DNA of 40,843 bases from Limosilactobacillus rudii (GTDB lineage Bacteria; Bacillota; Bacilli; Lactobacillales; Lactobacillaceae), in NCBI RefSeq assembly GCF_014145455.1, contig NZ_JACIVB010000061.1, positions 1 to 40,843 on the forward strand, written 5' to 3'. Positions within the stretch are counted from its first letter, which is position 1. The number at the start of each line of letters is the position of its first letter. This document shows, piece by piece, positions 8,361 through 17,182 of the stretch. The position numbers and the translations under genes were made by a program. The notes beneath the pieces were generated by a model, which worked only from the letters and a program-made list of their open reading frames with translations, made no database searches and was not told the DNA's origin.

Positions 8361-8419
8361 AGTTTACCAGAAAATTTACTAATAGACAATTTGAAATCAA
8401 ACGTTTGTTCTGGCATAAT
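8361..8419. promoter_or_regulatory. Back-to-back divergent promoters with a palindrome
   Basis: On the minus strand TTGTCT (8389-8384) is 17 bases from TAAACT (8366-8361), driving the acetyltransferase. On the plus strand TTGAAA (8391-8396) is 17 bases from CATAAT (8414-8419), driving the gene at 8449. The two -35 boxes are one base apart. The palindrome CAAACGTTTG (8398-8407) lies in the plus spacer. Confidence 0.6.
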
Positions 8420-8448
8420 AGTAAAGTTAATTTATGAGGAGGGGGAAA

Positions 8449-9462
8449 ATGACAAAAATAGTAGCATTAACACAGGCTGAACGGACTAACATTTTAAATC
8501 AGCTTTCACCAATGCAGGTTGAAGCGTTGAACGAATTTACCCGATATGCAATGCTGTCTAGGTTTCATACCCGTCACTATCTGCGACAAACCGATTGGGA
8601 ATTTCAGGGGATGGTAATCGACCCTTGGTATGATCGTCGCCATGAGCATCGTGGCGATAATCTTTACTGCGATTGTGGTCGACGACTAAAGAATCAGTTT
8701 ATCCTTCGATCGAAAACGACGGGGCATCATCTTTTTTTAGGAATTTCCCATTTTCAACAGCACGCAAGTATTCCGGCGAAGGTAGAAAGAGAAATTCGGG
8801 CGGGTATCAATGAGATAAATTTGTATATGGATGGCATTTTAGTGTTGTATCAGGCTAAAAGAGAGTTTCCGACAGCGATGTTTCAATACGTGGTTACTCA
8901 TCATGGCTTTAAAAATCAAGAAGGAACGATTCTTTACCAACGTTGTAATTTGTTTCGCCATGTAAACCTGCCGCTTCACCCACGCGATTATGAAGAACTG
9001 AAAAAACGATATTTGCAATTAAAGGCCGGAAAAATACATCGGTTAACCAAGAAAGAAATTACCAATTTATTACAAGCTATCGCAGATGATTGGCGACAAG
9101 TAGATCAGCAAATTATTCTTTTTAATTATCAATTGCGCCAGGAAAGCATACCGCCTCAAAGCATTCAGCGGATTAAAAGTAATTCGATCAATTATGCTTT
9201 GCAACGCCGCCATACTCGTTTCTTTGTAACTAATTATAAGCATATAAAAGATTTAACTTTAACTAAGGCACGAGCGCAATTGGCAATAAAGCTTCGCCAG
9301 TTATCCTTTTATATTCAAATAATGGATGACCGACCACGTGCAAAATATCTTTGTGATCAGGCCAGACAGATAATGATCGCTCATGAGACATCGGTTAGCA
9401 ATTCACACTTCTTTGGTATAAAAGAAGCAAAGAGTCTAATAAATGGAATGAATGTATGTTAG
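8449..9462 (+). CDS. Conserved-looking protein of unknown function with a CxC motif
   Basis: The 337-residue soluble protein is not recognised. The start is the ATG at 8449, 5-9 bases after GAGGAGGGG; an ATG 15 bases earlier overlaps that ribosome site. Residues 73-105 hold YCDCGRRLKNQF followed by TGHHLFLGISHFQQH. This places two cysteines (74, 76) and several histidines (93, 94, 101, 105) where they could bind a metal such as zinc. The rest is helical, basic and rich in Gln/Arg, with many RR or KR pairs, which suggests contact with nucleic acid (inference). It has its own promoter and is divergent from the acetyltransferase. Confidence 0.8.
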   Translation: MTKIVALTQAERTNILNQLSPMQVEALNEFTRYAMLSRFHTRHYLRQTDWEFQGMVIDPWYDRRHEHRGDNLYCDCGRRLKNQFILRSKTTGHHLFLGISHFQQHASIPAKVEREIRAGINEINLYMDGILVLYQAKREFPTAMFQYVVTHHGFKNQEGTILYQRCNLFRHVNLPLHPRDYEELKKRYLQLKAGKIHRLTKKEITNLLQAIADDWRQVDQQIILFNYQLRQESIPPQSIQRIKSNSINYALQRRHTRFFVTNYKHIKDLTLTKARAQLAIKLRQLSFYIQIMDDRPRAKYLCDQARQIMIAHETSVSNSHFFGIKEAKSLINGMNVC

Positions 9463-9537
9463 TAAGTCATTAAATTAACACATTATTTGTTAATGTATTT
9501 TTACTAATAAAATGATAAATGAATAGGTGGTATTGCT

Positions 9538-9565
9538 TTGTCCACAATTACGATCATGCTATAAT
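9538..9565 (+). promoter_or_regulatory. Extended -10 promoter for the HxlR-like gene
   Basis: TTGTCC, 16 bases, then TATAAT with a TGC extension. It ends about 45 bases before the start codon at 9610. Confidence 0.7.
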
Positions 9566-9609
9566 CAACTACGAAAGTTGCATAAAAGATTTCATTGTGG
9601 GGTGAAACA

Positions 9610-10005
9610 ATGCTAAATAATAATTATCGTCAAGGAATTGAATATCCGTTAAGCATTCTTCGAGAAAAAGAGTTTCCACAAATTTTATTCTGGTTAGGAA
9701 TTAAGCCCTTAAATTTTGAAGACTTACAAGAGTTAGTGACTGGTGTTTCGATAAATCGATTGATAAGCGTGATTGAGGAATTACAGGATCATTATTTAAT
9801 CAGTCCAATTAAGAAGGCTGAATGTTTTACGCTTACAAACGGTGGAGCAGAGTTGGCACGACTTGTTACCTCATTAGGTGTATGGGGACGGCAACAAATG
9901 GATGAGAACACAGGAAATGATTCACAAAGAGTTATTTTGCCCGATTCATCAATGAACCAAAGTGACCTGTTAAAGTATCGTAAAGAAATGAGTCAATATA
10001 TTTAG
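9610..10005 (+). CDS. HxlR-like winged-helix transcriptional regulator
   Basis: A 131-residue protein with the HxlR/MarR-like layout. The N-terminal YPLSILREKEFPQILFWL matches the family helix, though the usual N-terminal cysteine is absent. A recognition region (GVSINRLISVIEELQDHYLI) and a wing ending in CFTLTNGGAELARL follow, then the family's WG-x-x pair (GVWGRQQM). An in-frame TTG 15 bases upstream would lie within the weak GTGGGGTGA ribosome site, so ATG at 9610 is preferred. The target could be the HAD gene downstream or the gene itself. Loss of the Cys argues against thiol sensing of the HypR type. Confidence 0.8.
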   Translation: MLNNNYRQGIEYPLSILREKEFPQILFWLGIKPLNFEDLQELVTGVSINRLISVIEELQDHYLISPIKKAECFTLTNGGAELARLVTSLGVWGRQQMDENTGNDSQRVILPDSSMNQSDLLKYRKEMSQYI

Positions 10006-10135
10006 TAACGAAACGCATTTCAGTGATTTTTCTTCCAATTAGACAATTTTTTGCTGGTGTTTTATATAATTAGACATTTAGCAAGAGAGGGTTCATAATA
10101 AAGGCGCATTTTGTACAAAAGGGAAGTAACGGATA

Positions 10136-10798
10136 ATGGGAAAGCCAATTATAACGTTTGACCTTTATGGAACCTTATTGGACCCGACTAGTATCTATCA
10201 ACACATTGATGACGTTTGTGATGATAATGACTTACCGGCAAATAAGGTAAAAAATTTGTATACAACTGATCTTATGCTCTTTGAAGGACAGGATGATTTT
10301 CTCCCCTTTGAATCGTTACTTCAACAGGTATTAGAGTATATGGATATGCAGTTGGATACGCATGTTTTTGCTTCAGAATGGGTTAATTTTTTGATTGAAC
10401 ATATCGGAATGAAACCATGTGCTGGTACCTTACCTGTTTTGACCAAATTGAAGCAGCATGGCTATCAATTAGTTGCTTTGGCAAATAGCAGTCAAAATTT
10501 AATAAAGCAGCAAAGTAAACAGTTTGCAGGGCTTATTGATGATTTTATTGTATCTGATGATTTAGGTTGCTATAAACCTTCACAGAATTTTTTTACTAAA
10601 ACTAGTCAAAAGTTTGGCTTTGATAAACGATTGCATTACCATGTTGCAGTAAATTATTGGACTGATATCATTAGTGCACGTAAGGCAGGATGGCCTACTA
10701 TCTGGATTAATCAAGATGATTTGGGCGCACCCCGATCACGAGAGCAGCCTTTAATTGTCATTAATACGCTGAGTGAACTTTTAACAATTCACTTATAA
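10136..10798 (+). CDS. HAD-superfamily hydrolase (haloacid dehalogenase type II-like)
   Basis: A 220-residue HAD protein with cap type I. Motif I is TFDLYGTLLDP (nucleophile D9; the DxYGT form is typical of the haloacid dehalogenase-like subgroup). Motif II is LANSSQN, motif III lysine is in GCYKPSQNFF, and motif IV is the unusual VAVNYWTDIISARKAG, where most phosphatases carry GDs. Function could be phosphatase or dehalogenase; the substrate is unknown. The ribosome site (AAGGGA) is weak. The upstream gap carries AATTAGACA twice (10037-10045 and 10068-10076), a possible regulator site. Confidence 0.88.
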   Translation: MGKPIITFDLYGTLLDPTSIYQHIDDVCDDNDLPANKVKNLYTTDLMLFEGQDDFLPFESLLQQVLEYMDMQLDTHVFASEWVNFLIEHIGMKPCAGTLPVLTKLKQHGYQLVALANSSQNLIKQQSKQFAGLIDDFIVSDDLGCYKPSQNFFTKTSQKFGFDKRLHYHVAVNYWTDIISARKAGWPTIWINQDDLGAPRSREQPLIVINTLSELLTIHL

Positions 10799-10848
10799 GT
10801 TTTTATATTATTTATTTTAAATAAAAAGATAGTTATAACTTGATTACT

Positions 10849-10884
10849 GAGATACCAAGGGTATACCCGTGGTATCTCTTTTTT
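10849..10884 (+). terminator. Strong rho-independent terminator, left border of the urease cassette
   Basis: GAGATACCA pairs perfectly with TGGTATCTC around an inner GGGTATACCC, followed by T6. Confidence 0.92.
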
Positions 10885-10893
10885 GCTTTGAAA

Positions 10894-10949
10894 ATATTTT
10901 TAAAAATATAAAACTTATTGCTTGTATTTAAATGTATAAATAGTATTAT
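10894..10949 (+). promoter_or_regulatory. Putative urease-operon promoter with upstream AT palindrome
   Basis: TTGTAT (10922-10927) and TATTAT (10944-10949) are 16 bases apart. Twelve bases upstream lies the perfect 16-bp palindrome ATATTTTTAAAAATAT (10894-10909), which could be an UP element or operator. The leader to amt is about 75 bases. No nickel or nitrogen regulator gene was found nearby. Confidence 0.5.
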
Positions 10950-11028
10950 AAAAGTGAATATCAGCGGGCGTGATTAACAAAAATTATTCATGTGTTGATA
11001 ATCTTATTTCAAGAGAGGAGGAAATAAA

Positions 11029-12237
11029 TTGCATATAAATAGTGGTGATACAGCCTTTATGATGCTTTGCACAGCGATGGTTTGTTTGATGACGCCGGGC
11101 TTAGCATTCTTCTATGGCGGATTGGCGCGTAAACGGAGCGTCCTCTATATCATGATGCAATCATTTATTTCGATGGGGATCGTTACTTTAATTTGGGTTT
11201 ATGGAGGTTTCGGTCTTGCATTTGGGAAAGATGAAGGTGGAGTAATCGGTCGCATATCTGATTACTTTGCACTTGTTCACGTTGGTCTGGTTCCTAATCC
11301 AGTCCATGCTGCATCGATTCCTTTTGCCTTATTTTTCTTATTCCAGTTAATGTTCTGTGTAATTACAGTTCCGCTTATTAGTGGGGCGTTTGCCGAACGA
11401 CTGAATATGAAGGGATACATTCTCTTATTGATTTTTTGGACGTACCTTGTTTACATTCCAGTTTGTCACTGGGTATGGGGTAATGGTTTTCTTGCTAAGT
11501 GGGGCTTTGTTGACTTCGCCGGTGGAACCGTTATTCATACCACGGCTGGATTTGCGGCGTTAGCAAGTATCATTGTGCTTGGTAATCGTAAATTGAAGCA
11601 TGCGGGAATGAAACCAAGTAACTTGATGGCGGCAGCTATCGGGACTGGCTTACTCTGGTTTGGCTGGTTTGGTTTTAATTCCGGTGGTGCATTAAAGGCC
11701 GGTGCTTTAGCAACTAAAGCCTTTACTAATACTGCAATCGGGTTAGCAAGCGGTATGGTTGTATGGATTCTTTATGCTAAATTTGTTCGTGGGAAATTTG
11801 ACTTTATCGATGTTTTAACAGGATCAGTTGCTGGTTTAGCAACAATTACGCCTTGTGCTGGATACATTAATCCGGCATCAGCAGTCTTAGTTGGCCTAGC
11901 CGCGGGGATTATTTGTAACCTTGCAGTTAGCCTTCAAGAAAAGATCGGCTGGGATGACGCTCTTGGTGTATGGGGTGTCCACGGCATCGGTGGTTTTACC
12001 GGAACAATTTTAATTGGGATCCTGGCAGACCACACAGTAAACGGTATTGCCGGCAGCGGTCACCAATTCTTAATCCAAACTGGTGGTGTTATTTTAGTCG
12101 CTGCATATTCGTTTGCAATTACTTTTATTTTGCTCAAGATTTTAGGATCAATTACTAATATTCGTCCAACGGATAAGGTTATTTCTGAAGGACTTGACCA
12201 AACCTTATTGAACGAAACAACATACAATATCAATTAA
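11029..12237 (+). CDS. amt: Ammonium transporter (Amt/MEP/Rh family)
   Basis: A 402-residue, 11-helix ammonium channel. SGDTAFMMLCTAMVCLMTPG, FYGGL, the DFAGGTVIHTTAG signature and GVWGVHGIGGFTG are all present. The twin pore histidines are H170 and H318. The start is TTG at 11029 with AGGAGG 8-13 bases upstream. It is the first gene of the urease cassette, 44 bases ahead of ureI. Usual bacterial operons pair amt with a glnK PII gene; none is here. That suggests a role in moving ammonium made by urease rather than scavenging under nitrogen control (inference). Confidence 0.96.
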   Translation: MHINSGDTAFMMLCTAMVCLMTPGLAFFYGGLARKRSVLYIMMQSFISMGIVTLIWVYGGFGLAFGKDEGGVIGRISDYFALVHVGLVPNPVHAASIPFALFFLFQLMFCVITVPLISGAFAERLNMKGYILLLIFWTYLVYIPVCHWVWGNGFLAKWGFVDFAGGTVIHTTAGFAALASIIVLGNRKLKHAGMKPSNLMAAAIGTGLLWFGWFGFNSGGALKAGALATKAFTNTAIGLASGMVVWILYAKFVRGKFDFIDVLTGSVAGLATITPCAGYINPASAVLVGLAAGIICNLAVSLQEKIGWDDALGVWGVHGIGGFTGTILIGILADHTVNGIAGSGHQFLIQTGGVILVAAYSFAITFILLKILGSITNIRPTDKVISEGLDQTLLNETTYNIN

Positions 12238-12281
12238 GACTTTGTTGATAGCTCGTCTCAATGAAAGGAGGCGAAAATGAA

Positions 12282-12800
12282 TTGTTAGGTTGTATACTGC
12301 TTTATGTCGGCATGGTGCTAATGAGCAATGGCTTTTACGCTGTTGAAGACATAAAGGATAAATCGATTGTGGTTATGAACTTCTTTACTGGTGGTCTTAG
12401 TCTAATCCTCAATATCGTGGCTTTATCATGGGGAATTATTAATGATAAACCAGCAAGTTGGTTCTTTGCCAGTGCCACTGGGTTGCTATTCGCGTTTACT
12501 TATCTTTATGTAGCATTTAATACTCTTTGTAACTTCGATCAACGTCTGTATGGCTGGTATAGTCTATTTGTTGCAATTAACTCGATTCCAGCGGGAATTC
12601 TATGTTTCCAAAACTACGGCGGTAATTGGATTTACGGGATTATCTGGTGGGCCTGGGGAATTCTTTGGTTAACAGGATTCCTAACCAACAATCTAAAAAT
12701 GAATCTTGGTAAGTTTCCTGGGTACTTGGGAATTATTGAAGGAATTTGTACAGCATGGATTCCAGGATTCCTAATGCTCCTAAACTGCTGGCCTAACTAA
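12282..12800 (+). CDS. ureI: UreI/AmiS-family urea channel
   Basis: A six-helix inner-membrane urea/amide channel of 172 residues that lets urea into the cytoplasm. The N-terminus [16 protein letters not shown] and the [12 protein letters not shown] segment match UreI/AmiS proteins. The first ATG in frame (12261) carries AAAGGAGG inside its own codons, so the TTG at 12282, 11 bases after that site and giving the family's usual N-terminus, is preferred. The protein contains no histidine at all. In Helicobacter pylori, acid gating of UreI depends on periplasmic histidines, whereas Streptococcus salivarius UreI is not gated. This one is therefore predicted to be open regardless of pH. Confidence 0.9.
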   Translation: MLGCILLYVGMVLMSNGFYAVEDIKDKSIVVMNFFTGGLSLILNIVALSWGIINDKPASWFFASATGLLFAFTYLYVAFNTLCNFDQRLYGWYSLFVAINSIPAGILCFQNYGGNWIYGIIWWAWGILWLTGFLTNNLKMNLGKFPGYLGIIEGICTAWIPGFLMLLNCWPN

Positions 12801-12828
12801 ATTATTTAGGCAGAAAGGAAGGATGACA

Positions 12829-13131
12829 ATGAGGCTCACAGAACGTGAACGTGAAAAAATGATGATTACCTTGGCCGGAATGATTGCTGAAAAGCGGAAA
12901 GACCGAGGAGATAAACTCAATCAACCAGAAGCAGTTGCCTTAATCACTAGTCGCTTAATGGAAGGTGCCCGTGATGGTAAGACAGTTGAAGATTTGATGA
13001 ATGAAGGTGCCACATGGCTGACTAAGGATGATGTTATGGAAGGTGTTCCAGAGATGATCCCAATGATTCAGGTTGAAGCAACATTCCCTGATGGCACTAA
13101 ACTAATTACCGTTACTGACCCAATTCGTTAA
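12829..13131 (+). CDS. ureA: Urease subunit gamma
   Basis: One of three structural subunits of the (abc)3 urease that hydrolyses urea to ammonia and carbamate. It is exactly 100 residues, the family length, and starts [12 protein letters not shown]. The ATG at 12829 is chosen over 12823 because AAAGGAAGG abuts 12823. Conserved features include [19 protein letters not shown] and [18 protein letters not shown]. It is separate from ureB, as in most bacteria and unlike the fused Helicobacter form. It is 28 bases after ureI. Confidence 0.98.
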   Translation: MRLTEREREKMMITLAGMIAEKRKDRGDKLNQPEAVALITSRLMEGARDGKTVEDLMNEGATWLTKDDVMEGVPEMIPMIQVEATFPDGTKLITVTDPIR

Positions 13132-13163
13132 TTACAACGAGAATTTTTAAAGGAGGATACAAA

Positions 13164-13526
13164 ATGGTTCCTGGAGAATATAAATTACAACCAGATAAAG
13201 TTCCATATAACGTTGGTTATGATGATATTACACTTAAAGTAACCAACATTGGTGATCGTCCAGTTCAAGTTGGTTCTGAATTCCACTTCTATGAAGCAAA
13301 TGAAGAAGGACTTCAATTTGATCGTGCTCGTGCATGGGGTAAGCACCTTGATTTGCCTGCAGGGACAGCGGTTCGTTTTGAACCCGGCGAAACCCGTGAA
13401 GTTAAGTTAATTGATTTCGGTGGAAAACGTCGTGTCTTTGGCTTCAACAACAAGGTTGATGGTTGGCTTGATGTTGATAAGAAAGCTGACACTTATGACG
13501 GTTATCCGATTCATGATAATGACTAA
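13164..13526 (+). CDS. ureB: Urease subunit beta
   Basis: A 120-residue beta subunit with PGEYKL, the family core [17 protein letters not shown], and the typical [17 protein letters not shown] segment. The C-terminal tail ([17 protein letters not shown]) extends the usual ~100-residue core by about 20 residues. A strong AAAGGAGG site precedes the ATG. It sits 32 bases after ureA and 17 bases before ureC. Confidence 0.98.
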   Translation: MVPGEYKLQPDKVPYNVGYDDITLKVTNIGDRPVQVGSEFHFYEANEEGLQFDRARAWGKHLDLPAGTAVRFEPGETREVKLIDFGGKRRVFGFNNKVDGWLDVDKKADTYDGYPIHDND

Positions 13527-13543
13527 GGCAAGGAGGTAAAAGT

Positions 13544-15265
13544 ATGAGTTTTGATATGGATCACAAGCAGTTTGCCTCATTCTACGGACCAACTACTGGT
13601 GATAGTATTCGCCTTGGTGATACTGATTTATTTGCCAAGATTGAAAAGGACCTAACAGTTCATGGTCAAGAAAGTCTCTTTGGTGGTGGTAAAGTCCTCC
13701 GTGATGGGATGGGTGTAAGTGCCACAGAAACACGTAAGAATAATCCTAAAGTAGCAGATACCATTATTTCAGATGCAATTATTATCGATTGGACTGGAAT
13801 TTATAAGGCTGATATTGGTATTCGTGACGGTAAGATTCTTGCTATTGGTAAGGGTGGTAACCCAGATGTCATGGATAATGTTGACTTTATCGTTGGTGCA
13901 AGTACTGAAGCCATTTCTGGCGAAGGAATGATTGTTACTGCTGGTGGAATTGACTTACACGTTCACTACATTTCACCATTCTTGACCCATGCTGCTCTTG
14001 ATAACGGTATTACGACCCTCTTTGGTGGTGGTACTGGTCCAGCTAATGGTACTCGTTCCGCAACTTGTGCACCAGGTGCTTGGCATATGCACCGGATGCT
14101 ACAAGCGGTTGATAATGAACCACTTAACATCGGGATTATGGCTAAGGGTTCTGGTGATAGTCCAGAATTAATCGGTGAACAAATTGAAGCTGGTGCTGCT
14201 GCCATTAAGACCCACGAAGACTGGGGTGCTACGGCTGCCGGAATTGAGAACTCAATTGCTGCTGCTAATAAGTACGATGTTCAATTTGCCGTTCACACCG
14301 ACTCGCTAAACGAAGGTGGATTCGTTGAAAATACTATCAATGCCTTTGGTGGTAACACGGTTCACACATTCCACACAGAAGGTGCCGGTGGTGGTCACGC
14401 TCCTGACATTATGGTTGTTTGTGGTCAAAAGAACGTTTTGCCATCATCAACCAACCCAACTAACCCTTACACGGTTAACAGTTTGAACGAATTGTTCTAC
14501 ATGACAATGGTTTGCCACAACTTAAACCCAAAGATTCCAGAAGACGTTGCCTTTGCTGAATCACGGATTCGGAAACAAACAATTGCTGCCGAAGATGTTT
14601 TGCAAGATATGGGTGCTTTAAGTGTTATGACATCTGATGCCATGGCCATGGGACGTGTTGGTGAAGTTAACATGCGTTGTTGGCAACTAGCAAGTAAGAT
14701 GAAGAAGCAACGTGGTCCGCTTGAAGGTGACTCCAAGTACGATGATAACAACCGGATTAAGCGTTACGTTGCTAAGTACACTATCAATCCTGCAATTATG
14801 AATGGTATTTCAGATTACATTGGTTCAGTTGAACCTGGTAAGTATGCTGACTTAACTATTTGGGATCCAAAGTACTTCGGTACTAAGCCTGATATGGTTT
14901 TGAAGAACGGTATGATTACTTACGGTATCATGGGTGACGCAAGTTCTAGTTTGCCAACTCCAGAACCAGTCTTAGAACGGGATCTTTACGGTGCTCGTGG
15001 TAAGGCAATTGGTGCAACTAACATTACATTCGTATCACAATACGCATATGATCACGGTATTAAAGAAGAATTAGGCCTCGACAAGATTGTACTTCCTGTT
15101 CACAATACACGGAGTTTAACCAAAGCTGATATGAAGCTTAACAACTATTGCCCAAGCACAATTCAAATTAACCCACAAACATATGATGTTACAATCGATG
15201 GCAAGTTAATCACTTGTGATACGGTTCCATCATTACCATTAACACAGCGTTATTACTTCTATTAA
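13544..15265 (+). CDS. ureC: Urease subunit alpha (catalytic)
   Basis: The nickel-containing catalytic subunit, 573 residues. Every active-site residue of Klebsiella urease is found at a constant +5 offset: nickel ligands H139, H141, H251, H277 and D365, carbamylated K222 ([10 protein letters not shown]), substrate-binding H224, flap residues C324 and H325, and R341. The flap reads MVCHNLN, where many ureases have a second His. It ends with the aromatic YYFY. L. reuteri and L. fermentum ureases are known as acid ureases; an acid pH optimum here is an inference from relatedness. AAGGAGGT precedes the ATG. A strong hairpin follows the stop codon. Confidence 0.99.
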   Translation: MSFDMDHKQFASFYGPTTGDSIRLGDTDLFAKIEKDLTVHGQESLFGGGKVLRDGMGVSATETRKNNPKVADTIISDAIIIDWTGIYKADIGIRDGKILAIGKGGNPDVMDNVDFIVGASTEAISGEGMIVTAGGIDLHVHYISPFLTHAALDNGITTLFGGGTGPANGTRSATCAPGAWHMHRMLQAVDNEPLNIGIMAKGSGDSPELIGEQIEAGAAAIKTHEDWGATAAGIENSIAAANKYDVQFAVHTDSLNEGGFVENTINAFGGNTVHTFHTEGAGGGHAPDIMVVCGQKNVLPSSTNPTNPYTVNSLNELFYMTMVCHNLNPKIPEDVAFAESRIRKQTIAAEDVLQDMGALSVMTSDAMAMGRVGEVNMRCWQLASKMKKQRGPLEGDSKYDDNNRIKRYVAKYTINPAIMNGISDYIGSVEPGKYADLTIWDPKYFGTKPDMVLKNGMITYGIMGDASSSLPTPEPVLERDLYGARGKAIGATNITFVSQYAYDHGIKEELGLDKIVLPVHNTRSLTKADMKLNNYCPSTIQINPQTYDVTIDGKLITCDTVPSLPLTQRYYFY

Positions 15266-15298
15266 TATTAAATATTGATTGAATAAATTTTGCTTTTG

Positions 15299-15345
15299 GG
15301 GGGTGGAACGGAAGATAGAAATGCTTCCCGTTCCGCTCCCTATTT
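15299..15345 (+). promoter_or_regulatory. Intercistronic hairpin between ureC and ureE (attenuator-like)
   Basis: GGGTGGAACGGAAG and CTTCCCGTTCCGCTCCC form a GC-rich stem with few irregularities, followed by TATTTTT. The gap between ureC and ureE (99 bases) is the longest inside the cassette. It looks like a partial terminator or an mRNA-stabilising 3' structure that would lower accessory-gene expression relative to ureABC. Confidence 0.65.
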
Positions 15346-15364
15346 TTGAAGAGGGAGTTTTAGA

Positions 15365-15814
15365 ATGATTTTAACTAAAGTTTATCGAAACGTTGATGAT
15401 ATTCCTAACATTGGTAGCTATCATATTGAAACAGCAATGGTCAAGAGTGATGACCTAATGAAAAATATTTTACGGGTTAAGACTGACCATGGCAATGAAT
15501 ATGGAATTCGGCTTGAAGACGAAAACTCAATCTTGGAAAATGGCTCTGCCTTTAAACTTGATGATAAGAAATTATTAGTTCTTAGTGTTATTCCTGATGA
15601 AATTATTGTTATTACCCCTAAGGACATTAATCAAATGGGATTAGTTGCTCATTTCCTTGGAAACTTGCACAAACCTGTTCAAATTAAGGATGGAAAGATC
15701 TCCTTAATGTTAGACAAGGTTGTTGTTAAGATGATGAAGAAAAAGGATATCGACTACAAGATTGAAAAGATTAAGCTCGATGAGCCTCTTGAATACTTAG
15801 ACTTAACAAAGTAA
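15365..15814 (+). CDS. ureE: Urease accessory protein UreE (nickel metallochaperone)
   Basis: A 149-residue UreE with an N-terminal peptide-binding-like domain and a C-terminal metal-binding domain. The conserved interface histidine is H96 in [11 protein letters not shown]. The C-terminus ([10 protein letters not shown]) has no His-rich tail, unlike the Klebsiella protein, so it should bind few nickel ions. It delivers nickel to the UreDFG-apourease complex. GAGGGAG precedes the ATG, after the ureC-ureE hairpin. Confidence 0.96.
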   Translation: MILTKVYRNVDDIPNIGSYHIETAMVKSDDLMKNILRVKTDHGNEYGIRLEDENSILENGSAFKLDDKKLLVLSVIPDEIIVITPKDINQMGLVAHFLGNLHKPVQIKDGKISLMLDKVVVKMMKKKDIDYKIEKIKLDEPLEYLDLTK

Positions 15815-15827
15815 GTAGGATGAAATT

Positions 15828-16538
15828 ATGGATAAAAAGTTAAAAGATAAGCTTAATTATCTAGAAGTCTTCCAGATATGTGATTCAACTTTTCCAATCG
15901 GGACCTTTAACCACTCTTTTGGAATGGAGAATTATCTTCGGACAAATGTAATTAAAAAAGCCCCAGAATTCCGAATTTGGCTTGAAAACTATTATCGGTC
16001 ACAATTTAAATACGGTGAAGGGTTACTTGTAAAGTTATGTTACGAAGCAATTGATAATGGTGACTTTGATAAGCTAGTTGATTATGATGATCAGATTACG
16101 AAATCAACATTAGCAATTGAAACACGGAATGGGACAAAGTTAATTGCCCATCAAATGATTTTGCTTATTCAAAAGTTATATGGGGATGATGTTCCCCATC
16201 TTAATGAATATCAACAAGCAATTGATGATGGGAAGGCATATGGAAATCCAGCGATTGCATTTTCTATTTTTGCTCATTATAAAAAGCTACCATTAATGGA
16301 TGCATTTTTGATGTATGGCTATAGTGTCGCTTCAACCCTAGTTTTGAATGCAGTTCGGGCCGTTCCGCTTGGTCAAAAAGAAGGTCAGGTAATCCTTAAT
16401 GACCTCATTAAGTTGATTGGAAAGCTTTATAAGCATGTGGAAAAGCTGGATGATTCATTCTTGGGTGCTAATGCTCCTGGTCTGGAAATTGCTCAGATTA
16501 ATCATGAAATTCAGCAATCGCGATTATTTATGTCATAA
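15828..16538 (+). CDS. ureF: Urease accessory protein UreF
   Basis: A 236-residue all-helical UreF with the family signature CDSTFPIGTFNHSFGMENYL and the conserved YGNPAIAFSIFAH and NAVRAVPLGQKEGQ segments. UreF bridges UreD and UreG and gates GTP hydrolysis during nickel insertion. It begins 13 bases after the ureE stop codon and is 23 bases from ureG. Confidence 0.97.
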   Translation: MDKKLKDKLNYLEVFQICDSTFPIGTFNHSFGMENYLRTNVIKKAPEFRIWLENYYRSQFKYGEGLLVKLCYEAIDNGDFDKLVDYDDQITKSTLAIETRNGTKLIAHQMILLIQKLYGDDVPHLNEYQQAIDDGKAYGNPAIAFSIFAHYKKLPLMDAFLMYGYSVASTLVLNAVRAVPLGQKEGQVILNDLIKLIGKLYKHVEKLDDSFLGANAPGLEIAQINHEIQQSRLFMS

Positions 16539-16561
16539 GCTTGAAAGGAAGTTATTAATTT

Positions 16562-17182
16562 ATGAAACGTGCAGTTAGAATTGGTGTTGGTGGTCCAGTT
16601 GGCTCCGGTAAGACGCAGTTAATTGAACGTTTAACTCGACGATTAAAAGACCAATACAGTATGGCAGCTATTACTAATGATATTTATACTAAGTGGGATG
16701 CTGAATATATGGCAAGCCACTCCGTATTAGGCAAAGACCGCATTATTGGTGTTGAAACTGGCGGTTGTCCCCACACTGCTATTCGTGAAGATGCATCGAT
16801 GAACTTAGCAGCAGTTGATGAACTTGAAAAGCGTTTTGATAACAAGCTTGACATCATTTTTGTTGAAAGTGGTGGTGATAATCTTGCTGCTACGTTTAGT
16901 CCAGAATTAGTTGACTTTTCAATTTATATTATTGATGTTGCGGAAGGTGAAAAGATTCCGCGGAAGGCTGGTCAAGGAATGATTAAGTCTGACCTCTTTA
17001 TTATTAACAAGATTGACTTGGCTAAATATGTTGGTGCCAACCTTGAACGGATGAAGGAAGACTCTGAGAAGTTCAGAAATGATGGGAACTTCCTCTTTAC
17101 TAACCTTAAGACAGATGAAGGCCTTGACGGAGTTGTTAACTGGTTGAAGAAGGACGTATTACTTGAGGACTTGGAATCATGA
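16562..17182 (+). CDS. ureG: Urease accessory GTPase UreG
   Basis: A 206-residue SIMIBI GTPase. The P-loop is GPVGSGKT (residues 11-18). The nickel-binding CPH motif is C69-P70-H71 inside [14 protein letters not shown]. Mg-binding and base-specificity motifs FVESGGDN and INKIDLA are present. It couples GTP hydrolysis to nickel delivery. GAAAGGAAG is the ribosome site. Its last four bases overlap the ureD start (ATGA), indicating translational coupling. Confidence 0.98.
   Translation: MKRAVRIGVGGPVGSGKTQLIERLTRRLKDQYSMAAITNDIYTKWDAEYMASHSVLGKDRIIGVETGGCPHTAIREDASMNLAAVDELEKRFDNKLDIIFVESGGDNLAATFSPELVDFSIYIIDVAEGEKIPRKAGQGMIKSDLFIINKIDLAKYVGANLERMKEDSEKFRNDGNFLFTNLKTDEGLDGVVNWLKKDVLLEDLES

Noticed and set aside
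10037-10076. AATTAGACA direct repeats as an HxlR operator
   Set aside because: Only two short AT-rich copies 31 bp apart are present and none lies at the HxlR gene's own promoter; noted as weak.
12261-12281. ATG start for ureI
   Set aside because: The AAAGGAGG site would lie inside the first codons; TTG at 12282 gives the family's usual N-terminus.
13544-15265. Loss of urease activity because of the MVCHNLN flap change
   Set aside because: The essential Cys and His of the flap and all nickel ligands are present; only the neighbouring non-catalytic His is replaced.
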